From positions 50,858,342 through 50,922,341 of the forward strand of contig NC_133101.1 in the NCBI RefSeq assembly GCF_022965805.1: DNA of 64,000 bases, written 5' to 3'. The stretch is from Primulina eburnea. Lineage: Eukaryota; Streptophyta; Magnoliopsida; Lamiales; Gesneriaceae. Positions 48,335 to 59,600 of this stretch are shown piece after piece. Both the position numbers and the translations under genes were made by a program. The stretch's first letter is position 1, and every line of letters starts with the position of its first letter. Below the pieces are notes generated by a model that saw only the letters and a list, made by a program, of their open reading frames with translations, made no database searches and had not been told where the DNA came from.

Positions 48335-50290
48335 TGTAAGGTCCGGGAAATTTAATTTGCGTAAACGAAATGCATGCAATCTAGGGGTTTTATTTATATG
48401 ATGTGTTTATTTATTTTTATTCATTTAATGCACAATTATTTCATGATAGGACTCATTTCACGATTATTTTAAAAGTTCACGCATTAGAATTTCTAGATGC
48501 ATTTCGCGCTCGATCGAGGAATGGAGACCGGAGAATTATCAGGAAAAGTATTTTTACTACATATTTAATTTTTATTTATTAAAATAAGGTGTTTTAAGAG
48601 TATTTTTCAATAAATAATGGGCTTTGTTGGGTACTCTTACCTGTCAGAGCATATTTTTACTCGGTACGCAAATTTTAATGATTCGGAGAACTTTTGAGGG
48701 TTCGGGAAATATTTTTTAAAAAAGGTACCAAAACGAAATATTTTTCGGGAAATTTTGGGCTTGTTGGGTTGGTTTTATTACTAAATGAGCTCAAAACCCT
48801 TTTTTATTTTCATTAGGGCCCATTAGTGTAATGACATTTGACTTAATTTAAATAAACCTGACCCTAACCCTACTTATGTGTCTCGGCCACCCCTCCCCCT
48901 CACATATCAGCCTCCCCTTCGGTTTTACAGCAAGAAACATAGCAGCCACATTGGTTCGTCCATGAAAAGTCGAAGCAAGCTCCTTCCCCACTCCTCCGAC
49001 GCTTCCCCGACTCGTTCTTCTTCAAGTTTTCGGTCATTTATCATCGAGGCATGCCATGTACTTTCATTTTTGCATCATTCATGTCATATACATGCAGTTT
49101 GTGTGCTTCATGTGTTTAATGTTCGTTCCTTGCATGATAGAGGGTTTATGTTATCAGTTGTTGCGATTTTTCATGAAAACCTTTCACCAACTCACGATTT
49201 TCTTATCATGATGCAGGGGGATTCCGAGCAAGGTTATTTAGGGGCTGAATGTGTCGAGAAACATGCTGTCAATAGGCTGTAGTCACGGCATGGTGCTGTA
49301 CACTAGGCCGTGAGATGTAGGGTTGCATTTGGTTCGGTTTTTTTTTTTGGGGGGTGGGGGGGATCGCGTGAAATGAGTTGGGTCTGGCGGTGCAAGGGAC
49401 GATCCAAGGCTTAGACCAGAATCTAGCGGGTCTGATACATGGCTGAGGATGGATCAGAAGCTGCCAGAGCCACCCCTGAAGCCGATCGATCATGGAGTAG
49501 AGGGGTTGGTCGCGGGTTGTGTTTTCTTGGGGACTAGCAACTGAAAGTTAGTTGCGGCTTGCATGGGGGTGTGGCCATGGGTCCAGCAGGTCCAAAGGGA
49601 TCCTAGGGTGGTATAAGTGAGGTTGGTTAGTGGCTGGTCCGATTGGTCGTGAGCTAGGTGCGAAATTATGGATCTTGGTTGCATTAGGGTTCGATCGGGG
49701 CACTTGCTGGAAATTCCAGCACGTGTGGCCTCATTTTCGTGGGTCATAGTATGCTGAAATGTGAGGTTTAGGGGCTGGTATGATGTATTTTAGGCATGGT
49801 TTAAGTTTGGAATAATTTGGTGAAGTTTTAGGTCGATTCAGGTTAAAACCAAGACCCCGATTCAAGTTTTTAAACGAATCGGTTAAGTTTTGTAATGAGC
49901 TCGAGTTTATGTCTAAGAAACACTTTTAATTATGTTTTGGGATGTTTTAAGGAGTTCGGTAAGATTCGAGTCGAAATTTAGAGGTCCAGGGGTAAAATGG
50001 TCATTTTGGGTTTCCAATGGCAAAATGGTCACTTTGCACCCGAGGTGAGATTTTAGTCCTGGCGGTGCCCTGAGCACAAATTTATCATGTTTTAAATGTT
50101 TAAGCATTAGGTTTATGATTTTTATGTAAATATAAAAATACAGTGCATGCTTGGTTTCAAGGAAAATTTACGTTTATGCATGTTTTTATTAAGTGGTGAA
50201 CATGATGACACGTTTTGAAGGATGTGATTTGGTTGTGACTAACACGATTATATAAGATATTATGAGCTGAGGCCAAGGATCAGTGGACGA
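48335..50290 (+). repeat. Truncated LTR of the TGTAAGGTCC family
   Basis: Starts TGTAAGGTCCGGGAAATT and follows the same order as the minus-strand LTRs at 4400-7116 and 18432-20492: GCATGCAATCTAGG, ATGGAGACCGGAG, GGGCCCATTAGTG, a GC-richer leader, GGGGTAAAATGGTCATTTTG and GCATGCTTGGTTTCAAGG. It breaks off near GAGGCCAAGGATCAGTGGACG, before the hairpin block. The 134-aa frame at 48878-49282 is LTR sequence without a known domain. No TSD was found. Confidence 0.7.
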
Positions 50291-50762
50291 GTAAATGAGT
50301 CGAAGTAAAGTACTAATATTACAGTTGTAGATATAGGTATTTTGATTGTCTCGGTGTTTTCCTGAACTGTAAGCACTAATGGTTTTTTTTTTCTTCTAAG
50401 GGAGGATTGTTCAGTGCACCCATCACACATCTGTATGATCAAAAATTTTCATGTCTCTATCAATGAAAAATGGTACACAACATCACATATGCTAGTCTAG
50501 AGTTCGAACGACTTTTATCCTTTATTTTAGGTAGATGAATCGACTAAAAACAAATTTAGAATATACAATAACATTTAAATGTGTTTTATAATCGCCATCG
50601 TATGTACGATCTCATTGCACCATATTATATTCAAGGTTTTATTTATGCAGCTTGCTCGAGAATACAGATAAAGTAAACGCTGGAATGAATAAAATGTAAA
50701 ATATTATTAAAATAAAAATCATTTGTAATATAAAAATCAAAAAAGCTCAAGCCCAAAAATGT
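50291..50762. other. AT-rich intergenic DNA
   Basis: No gene or element recognised between the broken LTR and the hAT-type element. Confidence 0.45.
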
Positions 50763-50967
50763 CTTATTGGTAGGGATGTAAATGAGCCGAGCCGAGCCGA
50801 GCCGAGCCGAGCCGAGCAGTAGCTGGCTCGGGCTCGGCTCGAGCTCGTTACGAGCCTCGGGTTTGAAGCTCGAGCTCGGCTCGTTCGGAATTTATGAAGC
50901 TCGGGCTCGGCTCGAGCTCGACTTGTTAATGGCTCGTTTATCTTGTTTAATGAGCCTGACTCGGGTT

Positions 50968-51310
50968 CGCCAATAGCGACGGGTTTTGATTAAAAGCGTC
51001 GCTAATAGCGACGGGTAATGACACAAACGTCGCTAATAGCGACGGGTATTTACAAAAACGTCGCCGATCTGGATCGGCGACGTTTTTCTTAAACCGTCGC
51101 CAACGGTGTATAACCGTCGCCGATCTGATTGGCGACGTTTTTCTACAACTGTCGCAAATAGCGCTAGTTACAGACATCGTCGCCAAAAAGCGACGGTTAT
51201 TTTAGACCGTAGCTATTATAGCGACAGTATGTCAAACCTGTCGCCATTAGCGACGGGTTTTATAAAACCCGTCGCTAATGTCGCGACGGTTTGAACAAAA
51301 ATCGCCGCTA
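50968..51310. repeat. GCGACGG hairpin array, left
   Basis: Many alternating copies of AGCGACGG and CCGTCGCT form short hairpins (for example CGTCGCCGATC...GATCGGCGACG near 51058-51088). This is the style of CACTA subterminal repeats that bind transposase. Confidence 0.8.
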
Positions 51311-51795
51311 AATGTTTTTTTTAAAATGTTATAATTATTTAAATCTGAAATAAAAATATATTGTGTTGTATAATCGAAAAAAAATTAACAAAATTTGAGA
51401 AATGTAATCATATTATTAATCTGCAAATAATAATACAAGTGTTTCATACAAAATGAATCAGCCATGTAGCGCTACATCTCCTCCTGTGATGTTGATTTAA
51501 AATGAATCAAATTGAATTTTCTTAATGTAACGTTGATGAGAATAACGAAATTTAATAAGCTTACGTGGAGCAGGCGGGATCGCGTGTCCACGAAAGATCC
51601 ATCTGCATGTCGATGTGTGTGAACGTATAGCTCCCATGACGTTGGATCTCTGCCATGTCGTGCTCGCTAAAATAAATTCAATAATTGTAAAACATTAACA
51701 TTTATAATTAATGAAATATATATTTTTTCCAAAGTACAATTCAATAAATGTCACGAATATCGTCGCTCGAATATTGAACTTCTTCTATTTCACTT

Positions 51796-52200
51796 TCAGT
51801 TCAAATCAATTTTGTTGTCGTACATAACATTAACATCGGCTAGATTTTGAGACGATAAAAGAAATTGAGTTGAGATGTCATGAGGTCCACTTTCGTTGTT
51901 TTGAAATGCATCGTTCGCATCAATTTGATTATGCTCAGTATTTTGCTCAACATCAGTGACATAAGCTCGCCTACGTAGAGTACTCACATGCATCCAATCT
52001 GATTGTGCTCTCTTCGTTGTTGGATAAGTCAAATACACAACTTGCGAGGCTTTCGTAGGAAACACAAATGGTTCGTAGTATCCAAGACTCTTTTTTCGAT
52101 TGACATCAACAATTTTGTACTTTTTATTAGGAAACACAAATGGTTTGTAATTTCGTCTAAATATGGTTTGTTCTGACATTTTTTTCGATTGTAAGGACAA
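51796..52200 (-). pseudogene. CACTA-type ORF fragment (DUF4216-like)
   Basis: A 134-codon minus-strand frame. The core YYEPFVFPTKASQVVYLTYP and SDWMHVSTLRRRAYVTDVE recalls the 'PF-A-QA-QV-Y--D' region of DUF4216 proteins found next to TNP2-type CACTA transposases. The family call comes from motif memory and is uncertain. An acidic, asparagine-rich tail follows. The start is internal (frame 52029-52271 overlaps upstream), so this is a piece of a larger gene rather than a complete one. Confidence 0.5.
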
Positions 52201-52309
52201 CGGATATATCTATTTAATAAACACTCAGGATGACTAAGTGCAAATGTTACAAACGAGTCTAAACGCGACAATTTATAGACAGTTTGCTAAAACCCTAAAC
52301 CCTAAACCC

Positions 52310-52535
52310 CAAAACCGTTGCCATCAGCGACGGTTTGCTAAAACCGTCGCTTATATTAATCGGCGACGGTTTATTCATAACAGTCGCTATTATAGCGACG
52401 GTTTGATGTAAACCGTCGCTATAATAGCGACGGGTTTTAATAAACCGTCGCTAAATTTAATATGCGACGGTTTTAATTCAGACCGTCGCTATATAGCGAC
52501 GGTTTATTAAAAAGCGTCGCTGATATTTCCGTTTT
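52310..52535. repeat. GCGACGG hairpin array, right
   Basis: Copies of GCGACGGTTT and AAACCGTCGC in both orientations mirror the left array. A short telomere-like run, (CCCTAAA)2-3, lies just before it (about 52288-52308). The terminal CACTA motif itself is not present at either array's outer edge. Confidence 0.8.
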
Positions 52536-52822
52536 TTTCGCCCATCAACCACTTAAACGAGCCGAGCTCGAGCTCGAGCTCACGAGCCAACTAAACGAGC
52601 CGAGCTCAATTTTGAGCTCACGAACCTATTATCGAACATGTTCACGAGCTAACGAGCCGAACATCATTAATCTCAAGCTCGGCTCCACAAAATTGTCGAG
52701 CCCAAAATAAGGCTCGGGCTCGGCTCGATAAGCTTAACGAACGAGCCCGAACGAGCTTTTTAACGAGCCGAGATCCGAAAAACTCGCGAACAGCTCGGCT
52801 CATTTACATCCCTACTTATTGG

Positions 52823-53623
52823 GCACCTACTGGTATGATTCTTGTAAGCATGAAGAGGCATACACAAGTATATCAAACATGTTTCCTCAATTCCACAAAC
52901 AACAAGAATTTAGACGGGAACATCCCTATCTACTTTGACTCAAGCTTCATATTTCCACCTCTAAACTCTTGGTTTAGCCACAGGAATAATGAGAAACAAA
53001 CAATGGTAATCAATTGAATCTCTAAAAAACTTGTTCCTGAAAACCCATTTAATAAACAATCAACAAACGTCATAAAATTGAAAACTTTGATAAACGACAT
53101 ATTTGGCTTGAAGGAGATTGTAGTTTATTTATTTATTTCTTAAAAAAATTTAATTTCACGTATACAAGTTGTTTCAAGACTAATTCCGCTGCATCCAACG
53201 GATTAAATATTTATATAACATGAATATTCCCTCATTAAAATAATAATTAGAAAAAAACGATTCCCCTAAATCATATTAACAACGAAAAATTATTTCAACA
53301 AAAGAATAAATTATATAAAATCCAAAAAAGAAGCTCCTGCAAATATTTACAAGATAGAAAATTTCTAGGAATTCAAAGGAACAATTATAAGGATCTAAAG
53401 GGGTCTATCTGTAATCTGCTTCAAGGTTAAATGTCACTCTCAATGTAAATTAATGCCTGCAAATTTACAATTTGGAGCTATTTTTGTTGAAATTTGCAAT
53501 CTTATGTACCAAAATTTTTTGGCATGTCCCTTTCTCTAATATCGTCATCTTCTGTCATATTTATTTCCAGCAAAATACACATCCTTCGGATGGGTTCAAT
53601 TGCAAATTAGAAAATGTTGAAGT
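52823..53623. other. 3' flank of the SAC gene, probable 3' UTR and spacer
   Basis: AT-rich sequence downstream of the SAC stop codon. Several TTTATT (AATAAA on the minus strand) motifs near 53125-53140 could serve as poly(A) signals. No other gene. Confidence 0.5.
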
Positions 53624-56600
53624 TCAAGGAAAAAGTAGATCCCCATGGGTAACCCAATGGACGAATCTTTGAGAGAATCCAGTCAAGCGTATATCTTCTG
53701 TGGCGGGTTCCTTTTCCTGAAATGTGAGAGAACCAATTACATAAACTGACAATCAACAAGATAAAAACTCGTGAGAAAGTCCTTTAATGTACATTAGCTT
53801 GCATCCCTGTGGTCTCTTTAAATTTTTTAGCTACAGTCTCGGTGTTACATTAGGTTCGGTGTTGACAAGTGGACTAACCTTCAAGAGGTTGGAGGAACTG
53901 GTCTCCGGTTTAATTTCACCAGACGAAAAACCAGTAGACAACGAGCCAATTAGGGTAGATCTGAAATCGACAAGACGTTGAATAGTATGTCAAACTGTTA
54001 TAACTCCAGAAAATGCATAGTTGAACAAATGAAGGGGAAAGTAGTATCAAAGATATTAGTATTAATTACGTGACTAGAATTAGTAATGATAATAATTGAA
54101 GTTAGTAATTGGTTAATGGTTAGATTTAAGGCCTGGAATCAGAGTTAGCAGCTTTATCAATGGCTGGGATTAAACATACACAAAAAATCTTGTATTTTGC
54201 TTTCGCTGGACCACATTCCAGTAGCAAAATGTAACGAGAAATTTTCCCCCAAAAATCTCTTCCTTCACTAAACCCTATACTCCCTCACATTCTCTTAAAT
54301 TATGGGAAATGGAACATAAGAGCAAATGGAGTATTGTTATCTAAACAATTATTTAAACAATTATTACCTCTCATATGTTTCCTCTTCACATGAATTTCCG
54401 GATACAGAAAGCCAATCAATGTCAAGAAAATTTGAGCAATTGAATGAATCTCCACGTTTAAATAAGTACATGTCATCAGTTTCGAGATACCGATCTGGTT
54501 GCATATCTGGAAAAAGCTGTATGCGAGACATTGAGGGGGTGTACCTGCATGAAGCAGTCTTCATTAGAAAGAGTGAACAATACAAACGGTATGAGCCAAA
54601 CAACAACAGCTAACATGATGTCAAAGGCAAAACTACTTATTTTTTACAAAGAGAACAGCAAACACTCTATAGTTTCCTATTTAGTTGTCCAAAAATCTGG
54701 TCTTCCATTCATACTCCAAAAATTGCCAGGAATAAGATATATCATTAAGTTAAAACTTGCCTGGAAAAAGATACTTGACTTCCGCAAGTTGAGATCTCCG
54801 GAGTTGACTCAGAAAGACCCATGTCGCAGCTTTGAGTCTTTCCAGACAGTGGTTTGTTAGAATTACCCACGTTTTCAGCATTTGCATCTTCAATAGGTGA
54901 GTTGGTATCACACAGAATGTTTCCATCAGAGAGCGACCTTTTGATAATTGACCTATACACTCCAATAAAAGAGAATCAAGGCATTTTCGAGGACCCTACT
55001 TGTTCGACTACAAATAAGCATTGAAGATGTATAACCTCTCAACAAGTACTTCAACCAGGTGATACCTAACAATTTTGTTCAAATGAATTCTGTTTCTAGA
55101 AACAATTACCAGTTGACATACAAATAATTATTTAAAACATCTATCAGATGCTTATGCCTATATATTTCCTGTCAGGTCCATATACCAGTTGGGTAATAAA
55201 GATATTGCTGCCAAAGAAGGGAATAAGTGATCTGTAAGATGCTAATTTCACATAGAGGAAATCGAAGAAAATGCAAATGAAGATGACTGCAATACTATTA
55301 AAATTAAACTTCGTGAAATAGGATTTTGAGTATAAGTTAGATTTACAATGTTCTAAAACTGTACAAACAAATTTACAATGCCTAACCTAGTTTTAACTGC
55401 CACTTTGTATTAATTCGGTGTTTTAGATGAAGATTGAAAAAGGTAAAAGTCTAGAAATATCTTTTCATCTTGGCTTGAATATATTGGTGGTGAGTGGGTC
55501 ACGTTCTCTTTAATGAAGTACTTTAGAGATGAATACTGTTAGGAAATGGAACTAAACAAGACATAGGAGCGTCCGATTAGCGAGCATTAGACTAACATTA
55601 AGCTCTCTTCAAGTACACAACACAAAGACTTGATCATAAAAAATACCTGGCATTTTCTTCAGTAAAATCAGAACCACGCCTTCCAACATCATAATGCTGA
55701 TCAGAATCAAGTTCCCACAGAGCTGGTTTACCCTGCTGTGGCTGAAAATATCCCAAAAACCTGCTCATGGGAAGAAGTAAGCACTGCATATTAAGCTGGA
55801 AATCTGGTAATCTCGATAATTGTGATTCTAGAAATGGATTACACTCAAAATGTGCCTGAACTTATTTGGCAAGATAAATAAATTAGAACATGATCTTTTA
55901 TTAAAAAAATTTAGGAGAACCAATTGGCTTACACATTAATGGCATCTTGTTTCTCAGCATCCATGTAAGTATTACTGTAATAGCGTTGAAGAGTTCTCAA
56001 AAACTCCTGGGATTGAGTTGCCGCTTTCCATTGACCTCTTCTTTCTGAAAATATCTGTTTGACATAGCAAATGTGGAATGCATATCAGGTGTGTCATGAT
56101 TCTGAAGCAATAACATTTAATGCACTGATATGGATAAGAAAAATCATGGGCTTCAACTGAATAATCAAGAAGAAGATAAATGGAGGAAAAGGACACAGAT
56201 GTACAACTTAATCACGGATTACAGCTTTTCCTCAGAGACAGTTGTTGATACACTTATGCAATGAAATGAGTCAACTCAAAGCATCATTACTGCGACAGTG
56301 CATGATATTTATTGATGTCATCGATCTGATGGAATGAACTAACTATCTCCCAGGTAGTGCAAATAGATTAACTATCAAGTTTCCAGCATTAAATAACTAA
56401 AACTTGAAATAAGCAATTTTGATGAGACATTGGCTTCATGCAAACAGAAGAATCCGCTTTCAGCTCTTCTGCAGGAAGATAATGATGAAATGAAACATAA
56501 CCAAGCTACTAGTTCTTATATATCAAGGCAAGCAGACTAAGTTTTAACCATTGTTTTCTAACAAAAAGTTAAAGAATTTTGAAGTAGCATACAGAATTTT

Positions 56601-59600
56601 CTGAGTTTAAAATATGAAATCCTCTAGTCAAATGAAAAAAGATCCTCATTGCTCTACTAAAAGGTGAAAAATATGGATCTAACATTAATCAACTCCATTG
56701 TGGCCCATACTGATGGTCACGAGTAGCCGTAAATATTCTGAACGAAGGTTAAATGTTGAAATACGTCTTTTCTGTCACCTTATATTCATTAAGCAGAAAT
56801 TTCATCCATAAACCATAAGCTGACTCATATTTTCAGCCTTTGAAGATAAATTATTTAGATTTCCCCAACTTTGGGAACAAAAGTATATGAAGTGAAATTT
56901 TCCACTCAACTTGTTCTAGTACAATCATAACCACATAACTTCTGAGCCATATCGTTTACCTTATTGTGTGCTGCAGATCCACCATATTGTAGAGCAAGGG
57001 TGTCACCCATCATCTCATAAATCTTCATTAAATCATTTGCCAAAGGGGAGTCTAAGTTGATGGTAGGAACATCAGTGTACCCAAAAGCATGCAGCTGATG
57101 ACCAAGAGCAACCAGCCCATACACATACTGAGCAACATTTGTGCGATCCAGACAGTCAATGCAATTTGTCCTTAAAACTCCTTTTTGAAAGGCAGGGGGC
57201 TTGACAAAATGACTTCCATCCACGCAATCATTTTCCTTAATTTTGTCCTCTTCATCCAAGCTGTCAGAATCCTTGATCATATTGCATAAATCCTCATTGG
57301 CACAATTAACATCACAGTTATGACTGCATTGAAGTTGGCTGAAAAAGTTTCCACAGATGGTCAGACATGGGGAACACATAAGGAAATATTTCGCTCCAGG
57401 AGCTCAATAATCTGGGACCGCACAAAGATCCCCAAACATGAAATAAAACATCTTTTGGAGAATAATTCCGTATTCTATTAGGAACGACAAAAAAACATAT
57501 GTGGGAGATGTCAGATGAGTCAAAGAAGCACAAATCCAAATAATACTAAGATAAGCAACACAATTGAAATCATAAGAGTTTGTGCCTGTATTACAAGCCA
57601 TTGCATGTAACTTTGACAAAACGACCATTGGCACATTGATTTCTCTGAAGAACTAGAACTTGTAGATGGCAATTGCACCACCAAAGTAAACATAATTCAA
57701 GCCTAAATCAACCTCATGATCTCACACTGACAATTCCCAAGAAATACTGACTGGAATAAGAATGAAAAACTGTGTTTCTAATAGTGGAACTACTCAAATC
57801 AAACTCGGTCCACTAGTAAACTTCTTTTACCATGAAGATGGGTATACTTGACAGCAGAAGAATCCGGTCAACTCCAATGCATTAACAGCTACTTTGACTA
57901 AATATGCCAACACACTTGTTCCTTTGCTGAAAAATACACAAGAAAATAACCGAGTCCATTATATATAATGTGCAAAATGCATTGGAGCCAATAGAAATCA
58001 AGATTCGCAAACCTACGTTCTCGAGTATTTATTCAAGTCCCAGTGAAGGAACTTTAAGCAACTTTCAGGTGTGAGATCTTTATTAATAACCTCAATAGCA
58101 TAAGCAAACTCTGCACGGAGAATAGATTCTCTAGGCTTCTTCTCACGAGTCTGACAATCACGAATTAAAGAAAATGGAAAATTAGAAATATGAAACAAAA
58201 ATAAAGTCAGAGACTCAGAGGACCGAAAGCTGAGGAAGCATGCAAATGTTTGGAACACCAGTTCCTACCAAAATTACCTTAATCAAATTTAATATAATGA
58301 TAGGATTCCCATATCTCTTGACAAGATTCCTGAAGTGAAGTTTAGTGGCTTCATAAATGTGGTCCTTCCTTGATACTAGAAGAAGATGTGGTGTAAGCAT
58401 TAGAATGAAAAACAAACAATTTGAAATAGCCTTCAATTTTGTTGAGCCATACGTATAATATCAGGTTTGATATTTAACCGTGATGTCTCTTGTGACCAGA
58501 AAAGGGGTATTGATCCACGGTTCTGTACAACGGAAGACATCTGTATGGGACTTCCTTGAAGAGCCTCCTCGAGCACAATTTGTTCAGTCTCAACGTCATT
58601 TGCTACGCGTCCCTTCTCATTGACCCCCCGTTTCAAATATCTGAAACACAAAAGAGAGAAGGGACACGTCAAAGTATAATAAGGAAGAAAGAGAAGATTA
58701 GGTGTCTCATTTGTCATAATTTTTGGTCATCCATCAGACAAAAGTGCCTTGTAAGTTCCCTGTAGCAATACACTTGTTACAATATGTTAAGCTTAAGCCA
58801 ATAATTCGTTGAATGTGTTTTGTTTCTTCTACATAAAATGATGTGTGTCGCGCTACAAGTATAGTACTAATTCATTCATTACAAGCAAAGTCATGAAAAT
58901 TCACCAATCATAAATAATTGAAAACCTGGTTCCAGCATAATGACGAGATCTTCTAGAAATGAGAATAAGGTTGAAATAACACCCAGATATTGAAAGTTCA
59001 ACCTGTTAGAAAGCATAAACAACACATAGGTCCACATGATTCCACAGAAAGAAGAAATATAAACATAGGGGCCAACAACATAATTGCTACACAACATACT
59101 ACCAAAGAACGACAACAAATATAACCGCAATACATCCTCGAAAGTTTACTCTTAAAATTTTGACCTTAGATATAGAAAATCGTAGAGAAATCCAAAGTGA
59201 AGAAATATATTCTGAAAAACTCGACAAGGGCTAATCTATCATCACCATCAAGACCCAAAATAGTAAGCAGAAACATAACGCCGACCAGAGAATAATACTA
59301 TAGAAATACTATCTTACAAAGACTTGAGTAGTGGTTAGAAAATTAACTCCAAACAGCCCTACTCTTAAGAAACTAAAAACTGTAATTACGCCCTGCTCTT
59401 AAGAAACTTAAAACTGTAATTACCTGCTTAAAGAATCCATAAAGTAATGCAATTGTCCAAATTGAATTCTTGAGCTGACTACGAATTCCGCGAGTCAAGA
59501 ATGCATTCCAGACAAACATTGTCTCATATAGAGCTCGTCCCGTTTCGTGATTGCTCATGTTCTTTTGAAGACTAAGCATAAGATGGTAGGAGTAGCTAAA

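Larger units (their letters stand above)
50771..52814. mobile_element. hAT-type non-autonomous element carrying CACTA-derived DNA
   Basis: The terminal inverted repeats are TAGGGATGTAAATGAGCCGA (from 50771) and its complement ending at 52814. The flanks are exact CTTATTGG copies (50763-50770 and 52815-52822), the 8-bp duplication expected of hAT transposons. GAGCC/GAGCTCG-rich subterminal repeats lie at 50784-50955 and about 52555-52800. The centre (about 50970-52535) is unlike a hAT transposase and resembles a CACTA element. No hAT transposase domain was seen, so movement would need a partner. Confidence 0.88.

Noticed and set aside
48878..49282. 134-aa frame, considered as a small host gene
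   Set aside because: Located in a truncated LTR. Homologous LTR positions in other copies are not open in this frame.
52288..52308. Telomere-like CCCTAAA repeats
   Set aside because: Only two to three units inside a transposon. This is not evidence of a chromosome end or fusion point.
54326..54613. Plus-strand 95-aa frame as a gene
   Set aside because: It is antisense to SAC exon 14, whose minus-strand reading joins in phase with exons 13 and 15.
57960..58020. Apparent stop (TAG) at the end of SAC exon 8 suggesting a broken gene
   Set aside because: The donor AGAAC|GTAGGT lies just before it. Splicing to 57926 restores ...[12 protein letters not shown] in frame.
58891..59130. Minus-strand frame [11 protein letters not shown]... 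as a separate membrane protein
   Set aside because: It reads exon 5 of the SAC gene and its flanking intron in the wrong frame. The correct frame gives ELSISG...RSRHYAGTR, in phase with exons 4 and 6.
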